Assembly: GCA_966210515.1 (NCBI GenBank)
Contig: CBIHLM010000002.1
Coordinates: forward strand, 1 to 64,000
Source of the DNA: Paradesertivirga sp966210515
GTDB lineage: Bacteria; Bacteroidota; Bacteroidia; Sphingobacteriales; Sphingobacteriaceae
Length of the DNA: 64,000 bases
Reading direction: 5' to 3'
Under the pieces are notes generated by a model, which did not search any database, was not told the DNA's origin, and was given only the letters and a program-made list of their open reading frames with translations. Made by a program: the position numbers and the translations under genes. Below are positions 34,728-43,280 of the stretch, one piece after another (position 1 is the stretch's first letter; each line of letters opens with the position of its first letter).

Positions 34728-35639
34728 ATGCTGAAAATTCTCGTTACCGGAAGTAATGGCTTGCTCGGGCAAACATTAACCCATCTCATAACATCCACTA
34801 ACAGGGCCGAACTTATTGCCAGTTCAAAGGGAGAGGATCGATACACCGGTTCGGGTAAATATCATTACGCAACGCTGGACATCTTCGATAGGACTCAACT
34901 GTGGGATGTGGTCTCGACTTTCAACCCCGATGTTATTATCAATACAGCCGCAATCACCAACGTTGATAGCTGTCATAAGGAAAGGAAATTGTGCCATTTT
35001 TTAAATGTTGGGGCTGTTAAATATCTTGTCGGGATTTGCGAGGAAAGAAATATTCACTTAATTCATTTGTCTACTGATTTTGTGTTCGATGGGCAAGCAG
35101 GCCCCTATTCAGAAGACGATCTGCCTAATCCACTAAGTTATTATGGTGAAACAAAAGCGGAAGCAGAAAAAGTTATCCAGTCTTCCGAATGCCATTGGAC
35201 TATTTTAAGAACTATTTTGGTGTACGGTGTAACGGTAAATATGAGTCGTTCAAACATTGTGCTATGGGCGAAAACTGCATTGGAAAAACGCGAGATAATT
35301 AAGGTTGTAAACGACCAATGGAGAATGCCAACCCTTGCGCTGGATCTTGCAGAAGCCTGCTTACTGGCGGCTGAAAAAAAAGCAACCGGAATATTCCACA
35401 TTTCCGGCAAGGATATGATGACTGTACTTGAGTTAGTTCGGAAAGTAGCTGATTTCTGGAGCTTGGATAAAACATTAATTATTCCTATATCTTCCAAAAG
35501 CCTGAATCAGGAAGCAAGACGGCCCTTAAAGACGGGCTTCATATTGGAAAAGGCAATACGCGTTCTGGGGTATAAGCCTCATTCATTTAGCGAAGGACTT
35601 GAAATTGTGGACATGCAATTGAAGGGTTTGAATTCCTGA
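34728..35639 (+). CDS. RmlD-like SDR-family sugar nucleotide reductase
   Basis: Extended short-chain dehydrogenase of the dTDP-4-dehydrorhamnose reductase family. The NAD(P) motif is VTGSNGLLGQTL (6-17), INTAAITNVDSCH is the RmlD-type segment, and the catalytic triad appears as Ser/Thr in HLSTDFVFDG and YxxxK in SYYGETKAEAE. It has 303 residues. No other rhamnose genes (rmlA, rmlB, rmlC) are near, so the true substrate is uncertain. It starts 28 bases after a terminator and so probably has its own promoter. Confidence 0.82.
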   Translation: MLKILVTGSNGLLGQTLTHLITSTNRAELIASSKGEDRYTGSGKYHYATLDIFDRTQLWDVVSTFNPDVIINTAAITNVDSCHKERKLCHFLNVGAVKYLVGICEERNIHLIHLSTDFVFDGQAGPYSEDDLPNPLSYYGETKAEAEKVIQSSECHWTILRTILVYGVTVNMSRSNIVLWAKTALEKREIIKVVNDQWRMPTLALDLAEACLLAAEKKATGIFHISGKDMMTVLELVRKVADFWSLDKTLIIPISSKSLNQEARRPLKTGFILEKAIRVLGYKPHSFSEGLEIVDMQLKGLNS

Positions 35640-35873
35640 TATGGTCATCATTCCTTTACAGATAATGTGATCTTGTGTCGGTCGCCTAGAGATGGCTGTC
35701 ATCCCGTGAGGTCTTATCCTAATGTATTTTTTTTCAAGTGGCGAAGCAATTTATTTGAGCGCCGATAGCGTCGTTCCGGCAATCTCGTCGATATCAATAT
35801 CAAAATTTCAAATCAAGGTTAATTATAAATTAAAACCTATATTCGTGACATTAACCTTTAAAATCATTATCAT

Positions 35874-36857
35874 ATGGATCCTAATTTTTCCCTGCTGTTA
35901 ATGGTCGTCGGATCAATTATAGCATTATTCATTTTCTTTTACATTTTGCCCATTAATCTCTGGTTCACGGCGCAGCTTTCGGGGGTACGGGTAAGTTTAC
36001 TCAATCTTTTTTTAATGCGGTTAAGAAAGGTGTCGCCATCTCTCGTAGTAAGCGCAATGATTACTTCAACTAAAGCCGGACTCAACCTTACATCAAATGA
36101 TATAGAAACCCATTATCTGGCAGGTGGAAATGTTAATAGTGTAATTAAGGCACTAATATCCGCCGATAAAGCGAATATTCCTCTTGATTTTAAACTAGCT
36201 ACTGCGATAGATTTGGCTGGTAGAGACGTGTTTGATGCGGTACAACTGTCTGTTAATCCACGTGTTATAAATACGCCGCCAGTTGCAGCAGTCGCTAAAG
36301 ATGGCATCCAGTTAATTGCGAAAGCAAGAGTAACTGTTCGTGCCAATATAAACCAATTGGTTGGCGGAGCAGGAGAGGAGACTATTCTGGCTCGTGTAGG
36401 CGAAGGTATTGTTACAACAATAGGTTCAGCAATGAATCATAAAGAAGTACTTGAAAATCCCGACAGGATTTCTAAAACGGTACTAGATAAAGGCCTTGAT
36501 AGCGGAACCGCATTTGAAATTTTATCGATCGACATAGCGGACATAGATATTGGCGAAAATATCGGTGCCAAGCTTCAAACAGATCAGGCCGAAGCTGATT
36601 TGAAAGTAGCCAATGCACGAGCTGAAGAGAGAAGGGCGATGGCGGTTGCAAATGAGCAGGAGATGCGTGCAAAAGCGCAGGAGGCGAGAGCAAAAGTAAT
36701 TGAGGCCGAGGCTCAGCTGCCTTTAGCAATGGCAGACGCATTTCGTTCCGGTAATCTGGGAATCATGGATTATTACAAAATGCAGAACCTGAAATCGGAT
36801 ACCGACATGCGAGATTCTATTGCAAAACCCGGTCCAGGCAAAGGAAAACAGTCTTAA
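35874..36857 (+). CDS. floA: Flotillin-like protein FloA
   Basis: Membrane-microdomain scaffold of the FloA (YqfA) family. An N-terminal membrane hairpin (about 7-27) is followed by the SPFH-like part (RVSLLNLFLMRLRKVSPSLVV; VNPRVINTPPVAAVAKDGIQ; GGAGEETILARVGEGIVTTIG) and an Ala/Glu-rich coiled coil (AEADLKVANARAEERRAMA to about residue 285). It has 327 residues, the standard length. Upstream, 234 bases hold no gene. In homologues it organises lipid domains and membrane-bound complexes. Confidence 0.93.
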   Translation: MDPNFSLLLMVVGSIIALFIFFYILPINLWFTAQLSGVRVSLLNLFLMRLRKVSPSLVVSAMITSTKAGLNLTSNDIETHYLAGGNVNSVIKALISADKANIPLDFKLATAIDLAGRDVFDAVQLSVNPRVINTPPVAAVAKDGIQLIAKARVTVRANINQLVGGAGEETILARVGEGIVTTIGSAMNHKEVLENPDRISKTVLDKGLDSGTAFEILSIDIADIDIGENIGAKLQTDQAEADLKVANARAEERRAMAVANEQEMRAKAQEARAKVIEAEAQLPLAMADAFRSGNLGIMDYYKMQNLKSDTDMRDSIAKPGPGKGKQS

Positions 36858-36895
36858 AGAATTAATAATTAGATCTTTGATAGAATATTTAAAAT

Positions 36896-36929
36896 TTTGT
36901 CAGAGTTTTAAAAAGAACTTCTATCTTTG
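36896..36929 (+). promoter_or_regulatory. Promoter of tRNA-Arg
   Basis: TTTG (36896-36899) and TATCTTTG (36922-36929) are 22 bases apart, matching the Bacteroidota consensus. CAGACC follows directly, as at the atpD promoter. The predicted start is near 36935. Confidence 0.72.
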
Positions 36930-36988
36930 CAGACCATTCAAAACGGACCTGCGCAATGCAGATCGCACGATGGAAGTTCTTTAATATT

Positions 36989-37062
36989 GGACCTGTAGCT
37001 TAATTGGATAGAGCACCTGACTACGGATCAGGAGGTTAGGGGTTCGACTCCCTTCAGGTCCA
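36989..37062 (+). tRNA. tRNA-Arg (anticodon ACG)
   Basis: A complete cloverleaf: acceptor GGACCTG pairs with CAGGTCC (37055-37061), the D arm contains TAATTGGATAGA, the anticodon stem CCTGA/TCAGG encloses the loop CTACGGA with anticodon ACG at 37023-37025, and the T arm is GGGGTTCGACTCCC. The discriminator base is A and CCA is not encoded. The A of ACG is expected to be deaminated to inosine to read CGU, CGC and CGA, which needs TadA. Confidence 0.97.
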
Positions 37063-37074
37063 CAAAATCATTCC

Positions 37075-37107
37075 AAAGCCTTTTCGACCTATACGGAAAG
37101 GCTTTTT
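37075..37107 (+). terminator. Terminator after tRNA-Arg
   Basis: Stem AAAGCCTTT/AAAGGCTTT, extended by TCG/CGG with one wobble pair, followed by T residues. It lies between the tRNA and adk. Confidence 0.75.
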
Positions 37108-37126
37108 AAATTTTAACGCAAATCAG

Positions 37127-37699
37127 ATGTTAAACCTTGTTTTGTTTGGCCCTCCGGGTGCCGGTAAAGGAACTCAATCTCAAAAACTTATTGAAAAGTA
37201 TCACTTGGTACATCTTTCAACTGGCGATATTCTGAGAAATGAAATCACTAATGGAACTCAGCTTGGACTTGAAGCTAAGAAATTGATGGATAAGGGGATC
37301 CTTGTTCCTGATGAAGTTGTGATCGGGATGATAAGTAATAAGTTGGATGCGAATAAAGATGCAAAAGGCTTTATTTTCGACGGATTTCCCAGAACAGTAG
37401 CTCAGGCCGAAGCGCTTGATGCTTTGTTAGATTCTAAAAATACGACCATTTCTGGTATGGTAGCTCTGGAGGTGAACGATCAGGAATTAGAAGCAAGATT
37501 GCTGAACAGAGGTAAAGATTCCGGTCGTGCCGATGATGCGAATCCTGAAATTATCAGAAAACGTATCGAAGAGTACAATTCCAAAACAGCGCCTGTGGCA
37601 AATTATTACAAATCTCAGGGTAAATATGTAAGCATTAACGGTATAGGAAGCATCGACGAAATATTCGACGGTATTTGCGCGGTAACAGACAAATTCTAA
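37127..37699 (+). CDS. adk: Adenylate kinase
   Basis: Transfers phosphate between ATP and AMP to give two ADP. The P-loop is GPPGAGKGT (8-16), the AMP-binding part is HLSTGDILRNEI, and FDGFPRTVAQAEALD follows. The LID (RLLNRGKDSGRADD) is short and has no zinc cysteines. At 190 residues it is a short-type enzyme, common in Bacteroidota. It has terminators on both sides, so it is expressed alone. Confidence 0.96.
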   Translation: MLNLVLFGPPGAGKGTQSQKLIEKYHLVHLSTGDILRNEITNGTQLGLEAKKLMDKGILVPDEVVIGMISNKLDANKDAKGFIFDGFPRTVAQAEALDALLDSKNTTISGMVALEVNDQELEARLLNRGKDSGRADDANPEIIRKRIEEYNSKTAPVANYYKSQGKYVSINGIGSIDEIFDGICAVTDKF

Positions 37700-37719
37700 T
37701 CCGAAATAAAGTATAGCAG

Positions 37720-37752
37720 TAGCGGAAGTTTTAAAAAGCTTCCGCTATTTTT
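37720..37752 (+). terminator. Terminator after adk
   Basis: Stem TAGCGGAAGTT/AGCTTCCGCTA with one G-T wobble, a 6-base loop and five T. Confidence 0.85.
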
Positions 37753-37762
37753 GTATAATTCC

Positions 37763-37820
37763 AAAACATATAACGTATAACCCACAACATACAACACTCA
37801 ATACACTCCTAACATACAAC
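37763..37820 (+). repeat. ACAAC/ATAAC-word spacer before obg
   Basis: A run of related short words (ATATAACGTATAACCCACAA, then ATACAAC variants) fills the leader up to six bases before the obg start. It shares AACCCACAAC with the atpC leader and resembles the spacer before ilvN (27919-27944). It is not a hairpin and not coding. Confidence 0.55.
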
Positions 37821-37825
37821 GCAAA

Positions 37826-38821
37826 ATGTCCCAAGGTTCCAACTTCGTCGATTACGTAAAGATCTGTTGCCGCTCAGGTAAGGGCGGTTCTGGCTCTGCT
37901 CACTTACACCGCGATAAATTTACGGCTACCGGTGGTCCTGACGGCGGAGATGGTGGCAGGGGAGGGCATATTATTTTAAAAGGAAGTACACATATCTGGA
38001 CACTCCTTCACCTTAAATACCGCAAACATGTTATAGCCGCCGATGGGGGTAATGGAGGCAGTGGCTTAAAATCGGGAAAGAACGGGAAGGATGAAATTTT
38101 AGAGGTGCCCCTGGGGACGATTGTAAAAGATGCTGAAACGGGCATTACTCTTTTTGAGATCACTAAAGATGGAGAAACAAAAATATTAACGCCGGGTGGT
38201 CGTGGCGGACAAGGAAACTGGCATTTTAAAACTCCTACACTCCAAACACCCCGCTTTGCACAGCCCGGAGAAGAGGGAAGAGAAGAGTGGATGGTTTTGG
38301 AGCTTAAGGTTTTGGCCGATGTCGGACTAGTAGGATTCCCGAATGCGGGTAAATCTACCTTACTATCAGTTGTCTCTGCAGCAAAACCAGAGATTGCTGA
38401 TTATCCATTTACAACCTTAATGCCCAATTTGGGTATCGTTGCTTATCGTGATAACCGCTCTTTTGTAATGGCAGATATTCCGGGAATCATAGAAGGAGCA
38501 TCTAAAGGCAAAGGATTAGGCTTACGCTTTTTAAGGCATATTGAAAGAAATTCGGTACTGTTGTTTTTAATCCCCGCCGACACAAGCAGAACAATAAAAG
38601 AGGAGTATGGAATTTTATTGAACGAACTTGAAGAGTATAATCCGGAGTTAATGCACAAGCCCAGAGTATTAGCAATCAGCAAGTCTGACATGCTGGATGA
38701 TGAGTTAACGGAAGAGATAAAAAAGGATTTGCCTGATGTTCCTTACGTATTTATCTCCTCAGTTGCTCAGAAAAACATCATGGAGCTTAAGGATATGCTT
38801 TGGAAAGCGATCAACGCCTAG
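37826..38821 (+). CDS. obg: Obg-family GTPase
   Basis: Ribosome-associated GTPase acting in 50S assembly. The glycine-rich Obg fold covers residues 1-160 (GGPDGGDGGRGGHIIL; AADGGNGGSGLKSGKNG). The G domain follows with G1 GFPNAGKST (170-178), G2 DYPFTTL, G3 ADIPGIIEGAS and G4 SKSD. The 331 residues lack the C-terminal OCT domain, usual for this phylum. It is single, without an rpmA/rplU neighbour. Confidence 0.95.
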   Translation: MSQGSNFVDYVKICCRSGKGGSGSAHLHRDKFTATGGPDGGDGGRGGHIILKGSTHIWTLLHLKYRKHVIAADGGNGGSGLKSGKNGKDEILEVPLGTIVKDAETGITLFEITKDGETKILTPGGRGGQGNWHFKTPTLQTPRFAQPGEEGREEWMVLELKVLADVGLVGFPNAGKSTLLSVVSAAKPEIADYPFTTLMPNLGIVAYRDNRSFVMADIPGIIEGASKGKGLGLRFLRHIERNSVLLFLIPADTSRTIKEEYGILLNELEEYNPELMHKPRVLAISKSDMLDDELTEEIKKDLPDVPYVFISSVAQKNIMELKDMLWKAINA

Positions 38822-38906
38822 GTGCCTTTTGATAAATTCTCAACTGCCTCTGTTTTAATCCATAAAGAGGCAGGGTCAACGTATATTAATTCCGCTAACG
38901 CATCCT

Positions 38907-39119
38907 TTATTCCTTGGGTGCATCCTTAATGGGCAAAACAGGCTGTTCCCTTTCCTCTTTATATTTAGCTACATCTCCAAAGTCGCTTTCTTCTTTCTTG
39001 TATTTGCGATCCTCCGGTTTTACAACAGCCTCTTCATCGTCTTGCGGGTGCTTAATGTTTTTGCGTTTTGAATCTTTGGGTTCAAAATTCTCGTGTTTAT
39101 CGCTTTGATTATTGATCAT
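38907..39119 (-). CDS. Small, highly charged hypothetical protein
   Basis: A 70-residue protein made almost entirely of Lys, Glu, Asp, Asn and Pro (KHENFEPKDSKRKNIKHPQD; EEREQPVLPIKDAP), probably disordered, with no hydrophobic core or signal peptide. It starts with ATG. An overlapping frame on the other strand (38914-39108) has a Ser/Leu-rich composition that looks like the shadow of this gene. Proteins of this kind are common in Sphingobacteriaceae, but I do not recognise a family. It may not be a gene. Confidence 0.5.
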   Translation of the reverse strand: MINNQSDKHENFEPKDSKRKNIKHPQDDEEAVVKPEDRKYKKEESDFGDVAKYKEEREQPVLPIKDAPKE

Positions 39120-39255
39120 GGTCTTTTATGTTATAACTGTAAAGCCTGGCGAATAGTTTAATTTACTGATCATCTTCTTATAAATTTATTTTGTTTCGAA
39201 TCATAGAATTTTAGGCAGGTTCGCAACTTGCGCCTGCAATTAGCGATATTTCAAT

Positions 39256-39263
39256 TAACTTTG
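39256..39263 (+). promoter_or_regulatory. -7 promoter element of gap
   Basis: TAACTTTG matches TAnnTTTG and lies 17 bases before the start codon. A TTG at 39228-39230 is 25 bases upstream, slightly farther than usual. The leader would be very short. Confidence 0.5.
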
Positions 39264-39280
39264 TCTTTTTTTAAACACAC

Positions 39281-40288
39281 ATGAGAATAGCGATAAATGG
39301 CTTTGGCAGGATAGGGCGAACAGTTCTCCGTATACTTTTGGAACGTGCGGGTATTGAGATTGTGGCTATTAACGATTTATCGGATGCCGCGACGCTGGCG
39401 CATCTGGTAAAGTATGATTCGATTCATGGTCAGGCCGGTTTTTCAGTGAAAGCAGGCGACCAACAGCTGATTATAGAGGGTAACCCAATTCCCGTCTTCT
39501 CGGAGTCAGACCCTTCTCAATTACCATGGCGTGCACTTGCTGTTGATTTGGTAATTGAGTCTACCGGTAAATATACAAGCAGAGAAAAGGCGGCGCTGCA
39601 TCTGAAGGCAGGGGCTAAACAAGTGCTTATTTCGGCGCCATCGGCTGATAAAGATATTCCTACGGTTGTTCTGGGTGTAAACGATAATGAGATTGATTTT
39701 TTTGAAGATATATTGTCGAATGCTTCCTGTACCACCAATAATATTGCGCCCATGATCAAGGTGCTGGAAGATAATTGGGGGATCGTTAATGGATATATTA
39801 CTACTGTTCATTCTATGACAGGCGACCAAAATCTGCACGATGGGCCGCATAAAGATTTACGTCGGGCTAGGGCTGCCTCCGCTTCAATAATACCCACTTC
39901 TACAGGAGCCGCTAAAGCGATAACAAGTATTTTTCCTGCCTTAGAAGGGAAACTGGGAGGTGCGGGAATCCGGGTTCCAGTTTTGAATGGCTCTCTAACG
40001 GATTTTACCTGCACTTTAAAAAGTCAGCCAACCGTCGAAGAAATTAATGCTGCTTTTAAATTTGCTTCCGAGACTTTCTTTAAAAATATTGTTCAGTACA
40101 CAGAAGATCCCATTGTTTCTATTGATATCATCGATAATCCGCATTCGTGTGTGTTCGATTCCCTTCTTACTTCGGTAGTAGGCGGAATTACTAAAGTGGT
40201 AGGCTGGTACGATAATGAATACGGGTACTCAAGCCGACTAGCAGATTTAGTGGAAAAAATCGAGCGGATGAAGCGTGAAGATGTTTAA
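39281..40288 (+). CDS. gap: Glyceraldehyde-3-phosphate dehydrogenase (type I)
   Basis: Oxidises and phosphorylates glyceraldehyde-3-phosphate. The NAD motif is INGFGRIGRTVLR (4-16), Asp32 in AINDLSD favours NAD+, the catalytic Cys150 is in NASCTTNNIAP, followed by TTVHSMTGDQNLHDGPHKDLRRAR and WYDNEYGYSSR. It has 335 residues, the usual length. Its product is the substrate of Pgk, encoded 200 bases downstream. Confidence 0.96.
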   Translation: MRIAINGFGRIGRTVLRILLERAGIEIVAINDLSDAATLAHLVKYDSIHGQAGFSVKAGDQQLIIEGNPIPVFSESDPSQLPWRALAVDLVIESTGKYTSREKAALHLKAGAKQVLISAPSADKDIPTVVLGVNDNEIDFFEDILSNASCTTNNIAPMIKVLEDNWGIVNGYITTVHSMTGDQNLHDGPHKDLRRARAASASIIPTSTGAAKAITSIFPALEGKLGGAGIRVPVLNGSLTDFTCTLKSQPTVEEINAAFKFASETFFKNIVQYTEDPIVSIDIIDNPHSCVFDSLLTSVVGGITKVVGWYDNEYGYSSRLADLVEKIERMKREDV

Positions 40289-40488
40289 AATCGCGCTAGC
40301 TTATTAGTCGTTTCTTTTCTCTTCACTCATGATATCTGCCCCTTCTCATTTTATCTGCATGTAATTTTGATTTCCGTCATATCTTAGTGTGATTATTACA
40401 CTTTTATATTAAATCAAATCTCTGTAGTTTTACCGGCCACGAACATCGTGTTAAACCATTCTGTTCATACAATTATTAAATTATTTAA

Positions 40489-41682
40489 ATGATGAAAACA
40501 ATCGATAACTTAAACTTCTCCGGAAAGAAAGCGCTAATACGTGTAGATTTTAATGTGCCTCTTGATGAGAGTTTCAATATAACCGACGATAACCGTATAC
40601 AAGGTGCTTTGCCTACTATTAAAAAGATATTAAATGATGGCGGGGCGGTGATTTTAATGTCGCATTTAGGGCGTCCAAAGGATGGTCCTACAGATAAATA
40701 CTCTTTAAAGCACCTGGTTGGTCATTTATCGAAAGTGTTAAATAGAGAAGTTGCCTTTGCGGATGATTGTATTGGTCAGCAGGCGGTAGAAAAAGCTGCG
40801 GCATTAAAGAATGGTGATGTTCTGTTATTGGAAAACCTTCGTTTTTATAAAGAAGAGGAAAAAGGCGATGAAGCTTTCGCTGAGAAATTAAGCAAACTCG
40901 GGGATGTATATGTAAATGATGCCTTCGGAACGGCGCACCGTGCTCATGCATCAACAGCAGTGATCGCAAAGTTTTTTCCTTCAGCTAAGTACTTCGGTTA
41001 TCTAATGGCAGGCGAACTCGCGAATGCCGAAAAAGTATTAAATAATCCTGAGAGACCTTTTACAGCTATCATGGGTGGAGCTAAGGTTTCTGATAAAATT
41101 CTTTTGATCGAGAAACTGTTAGATAAGGTTGACAATTTGCTTATCGGTGGTGGCATGGCCTATACTTTCGCGAAAGCTCAAGGCGGAAATATTGGTAATT
41201 CTTTAGTCGAAGCCGATAAACTTGATTTAGCATTAGAATTAATCGCGAAAGCAAAAAGTAAAGGAGTGAATCTTGTTCTTCCAACTGATTCTGTAATTGC
41301 TGATGCATTTTCTGCGGAAGCAAACACTGATGCAGCAAACAACGATAATATTAAAGACGGTTGGATGGGTTTAGATATCGGTCCAGCTGCTGTAAAGCAA
41401 TACAAAGAAGTAGTTGCCTCGTCAAAAACCATTTTATGGAACGGTCCGATGGGGGTTTTCGAGATGCAGAAATTTGAAGCCGGAACGAAAGCTGTTGCCG
41501 AAGCTGTTGTTGAAGCAACTGAAAAAGGTGCCTTTTCACTAATCGGTGGTGGCGATTCGGCTGCTGCGGTTGCGAAGTTTGGTTTTGAAGAGCAAGTAAG
41601 CTACGTATCAACCGGTGGTGGTGCTTTATTGGAGTATATGGAGGGTAAGGAATTGCCTGGAGTTAAAGCAATTAACGAATAA
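40489..41682 (+). CDS. pgk: Phosphoglycerate kinase
   Basis: Transfers the acyl phosphate of 1,3-bisphosphoglycerate to ADP. Seen are ALIRVDFNVPLDE (15-27), SHLGRPKDGP, LLLENLRFYKEEEKGD, VNDAFGTAHRAHAST, GGAKVSDKI, GPMGVFEMQKFEAGT and the nucleotide segment GGGDSAAAV. It has 397 residues, the family norm. Two ATG codons are adjacent (40489, 40492). It follows gap in the same direction; the 200-base gap may hold its own promoter. Confidence 0.96.
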   Translation: MMKTIDNLNFSGKKALIRVDFNVPLDESFNITDDNRIQGALPTIKKILNDGGAVILMSHLGRPKDGPTDKYSLKHLVGHLSKVLNREVAFADDCIGQQAVEKAAALKNGDVLLLENLRFYKEEEKGDEAFAEKLSKLGDVYVNDAFGTAHRAHASTAVIAKFFPSAKYFGYLMAGELANAEKVLNNPERPFTAIMGGAKVSDKILLIEKLLDKVDNLLIGGGMAYTFAKAQGGNIGNSLVEADKLDLALELIAKAKSKGVNLVLPTDSVIADAFSAEANTDAANNDNIKDGWMGLDIGPAAVKQYKEVVASSKTILWNGPMGVFEMQKFEAGTKAVAEAVVEATEKGAFSLIGGGDSAAAVAKFGFEEQVSYVSTGGGALLEYMEGKELPGVKAINE

Positions 41683-41705
41683 TATAAGCTAAATATACTG
41701 TTTTG

Positions 41706-41741
41706 AGGCCTGTCTCTTTTTAGAGATGGGCCTTCTTTTTT
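41706..41741 (+). terminator. Terminator after pgk
   Basis: Stem AGGCCTGTCTCT/AGAGATGGGCCTT with wobble pairs, then a T-rich run. It separates glycolysis genes from the dcw cluster. Confidence 0.82.
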
Positions 41742-41761
41742 ACGAGGAATTTACGGCCCTG

Positions 41762-41834
41762 GTGGGAAAAAAGTACCTGTTGAAAACTTTTTGTGGTAAG
41801 ATGTGGTAAAAGGTGGGAAAAGTATTTACTTTTA
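41762..41834 (+). promoter_or_regulatory. MraZ operator repeats and promoter of the dcw cluster
   Basis: Three direct repeats with exact 10-base spacing, GTGGTAAGAT (41793), GTGGTAAAAG (41803) and GTGGGAAAAG (41813), plus an isolated GTGGGAAAAA at 41762. In E. coli MraZ binds TGGGN repeats separated by 5 bases, which this matches in spacing and core. TACTTTTA at 41827-41834 fits the -7 element, so bound MraZ would cover the promoter. Autoregulation of the cluster is therefore likely. Confidence 0.75.
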
Positions 41835-41859
41835 CTCTACATAAAAACCGTAAAACTGA

Positions 41860-42324
41860 ATGTCTCACTTCTTGGGCGAATTTGAATGTAAACTGGATGC
41901 TAAAGGAAGGCTTATGCTTCCTGCTGGTTTGCGCAAGCAAATGCCTGAGGCAGAGCGAGAAGGTTTGGTGATGAATCGAGGTTTTGAGAAACATTTGGTA
42001 ATTTATACCAGAAAAGAGTGGGATGCGATTGTGGAGGACTTGAGTAAATTGAATCAGTACGAAAAGAAGACGAGGGAGTTTATTCGGTACTTTACGCGAG
42101 GAGCTACAGAGCTTTCTTTAGATGCCGCGGGGAGAATTTTGCTGCCAAAATCTTTGATGGAGTATGCCGGAATAGGTACAGATGCGGTACTTGCTTCTCA
42201 GTTCAATAAAATTGAAGTATGGGCAAAGGATGCTTATGATGCTCAGTTGGATAATGAGCCTGATAATTTCTCGAACCTTGCCGAAGAGGTGATGGGAGGT
42301 TTAGGAAGGAGGGCGGATGTCTGA
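41860..42324 (+). CDS. mraZ: Transcriptional regulator MraZ
   Basis: Two AbrB-like half-domains that form a ring-shaped DNA-binding oligomer. The first repeat is GEFECKLDAKGRLMLPAGLR, the second ELSLDAAGRILLPKSL. It has 154 residues, the usual length. It is the first gene of the dcw cluster and overlaps rsmH by 8 bases. The repeats directly upstream are its probable binding site. Confidence 0.95.
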   Translation: MSHFLGEFECKLDAKGRLMLPAGLRKQMPEAEREGLVMNRGFEKHLVIYTRKEWDAIVEDLSKLNQYEKKTREFIRYFTRGATELSLDAAGRILLPKSLMEYAGIGTDAVLASQFNKIEVWAKDAYDAQLDNEPDNFSNLAEEVMGGLGRRADV

Positions 42325-43219
42325 GTATCATAATCCTGTAATGCTTGCAGAATGTATTGAGGGTTTGGCTATTAAGCCGGATGGGGTATATGTTGATGTT
42401 ACCTTCGGTGGTGGCGGACATTCTCGTGAAATTTTAAAACATTTAAGCGCTAAAGGGCGTCTTCTGGCATTTGACCAGGATGTGGACGCTCAGGCGAATA
42501 TTCCAAATGATGATCGGTTAACCTTTATTGATCAAAACTTCCGTTTTTTGAAAAACAATTGTCGTCTGCATGCTGCAATTCCTGTAGACGGCGTTCTGGC
42601 CGATCTCGGTGTTTCATCGCACCAGTTTGATCGGCCGGAGCGGGGGTTTTCTACGCGTTTTGACGCTGATTTGGATATGCGAATGGATCAGTCGTCTTCG
42701 CTTACCGCGAAGGAGGTTGTTAATTCTTATTCAGAAGAGGATTTGCATCGGATTTTTGGAATATATGGAGAGATTCAAAATGCAAAATCGCTGGCGAAGA
42801 CAATCGTGACCGCGAGGCTTAACCAGCCGATAGAAACGATCTCTGGCTTAAAGGAAGTTATCAAAAAGCTCATCCCGAAAGGAAAAGAAAATAAATATTT
42901 AGCACAGGTTTTTCAGGCTTTAAGAATAGAAGTGAATCAGGAGCTTGAAGCGCTTCAGGATTTTTTATTGCAGGCTGCTGATGTTTTAGCTGTTGGTGGG
43001 CGCCTTGTTGTAATGTCTTACCATAGCCTCGAAGATAGGCTTGTGAAGAATTTTATCGCCAAAGGGAAATTTAGGGGCGAAGTTGAGAAAGATTTTTTTG
43101 GCAACCCATTAAAGCCTCTCGAGGCTGTGTCACGGAAAGCTATAACAGCTTCCGAGGAAGAGATAAAAAAAAACAGTCGTGCTCGAAGTGCTAAGCTAAG
43201 AGTGGCAGTTAAGCTGTGA
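42317..43219 (+). CDS. rsmH: 16S rRNA (cytosine-1402-N4)-methyltransferase
   Basis: Methylates N4 of C1402 in the ribosomal P site. Seen are the N-terminal HNPVMLAECIEGL, SAM-binding VDVTFGGGGHSREIL, DGVLADLGVSSHQFDRPERGFS, QALRIEVNQELEALQ and VMSYHSLEDRLVK. It has 300 residues, as expected. It is translationally coupled to mraZ and is a standard second gene of the dcw cluster. Confidence 0.96.
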   Translation: MSEYHNPVMLAECIEGLAIKPDGVYVDVTFGGGGHSREILKHLSAKGRLLAFDQDVDAQANIPNDDRLTFIDQNFRFLKNNCRLHAAIPVDGVLADLGVSSHQFDRPERGFSTRFDADLDMRMDQSSSLTAKEVVNSYSEEDLHRIFGIYGEIQNAKSLAKTIVTARLNQPIETISGLKEVIKKLIPKGKENKYLAQVFQALRIEVNQELEALQDFLLQAADVLAVGGRLVVMSYHSLEDRLVKNFIAKGKFRGEVEKDFFGNPLKPLEAVSRKAITASEEEIKKNSRARSAKLRVAVKL

Positions 43220-43280
43220 TTATTGTGCAGATGAAGGTAGTGTGTGGATATGCAGTTAGGGATGTTCAAGTGAAGTTTCT

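Noticed and set aside
35640..35873. Small gene or RNA upstream of floA
   Set aside because: No start/stop pair with coding character and no clear stem structure; GCTGTCATCCCGTGAGG is only loosely similar to common intergenic repeats.
38914..39108. 64-codon ORF on the plus strand, Ser/Leu-rich
   Set aside because: Mirror frame of the charged 70-residue gene on the other strand; Ser/Leu richness is what Lys/Glu codons give when read in antisense.
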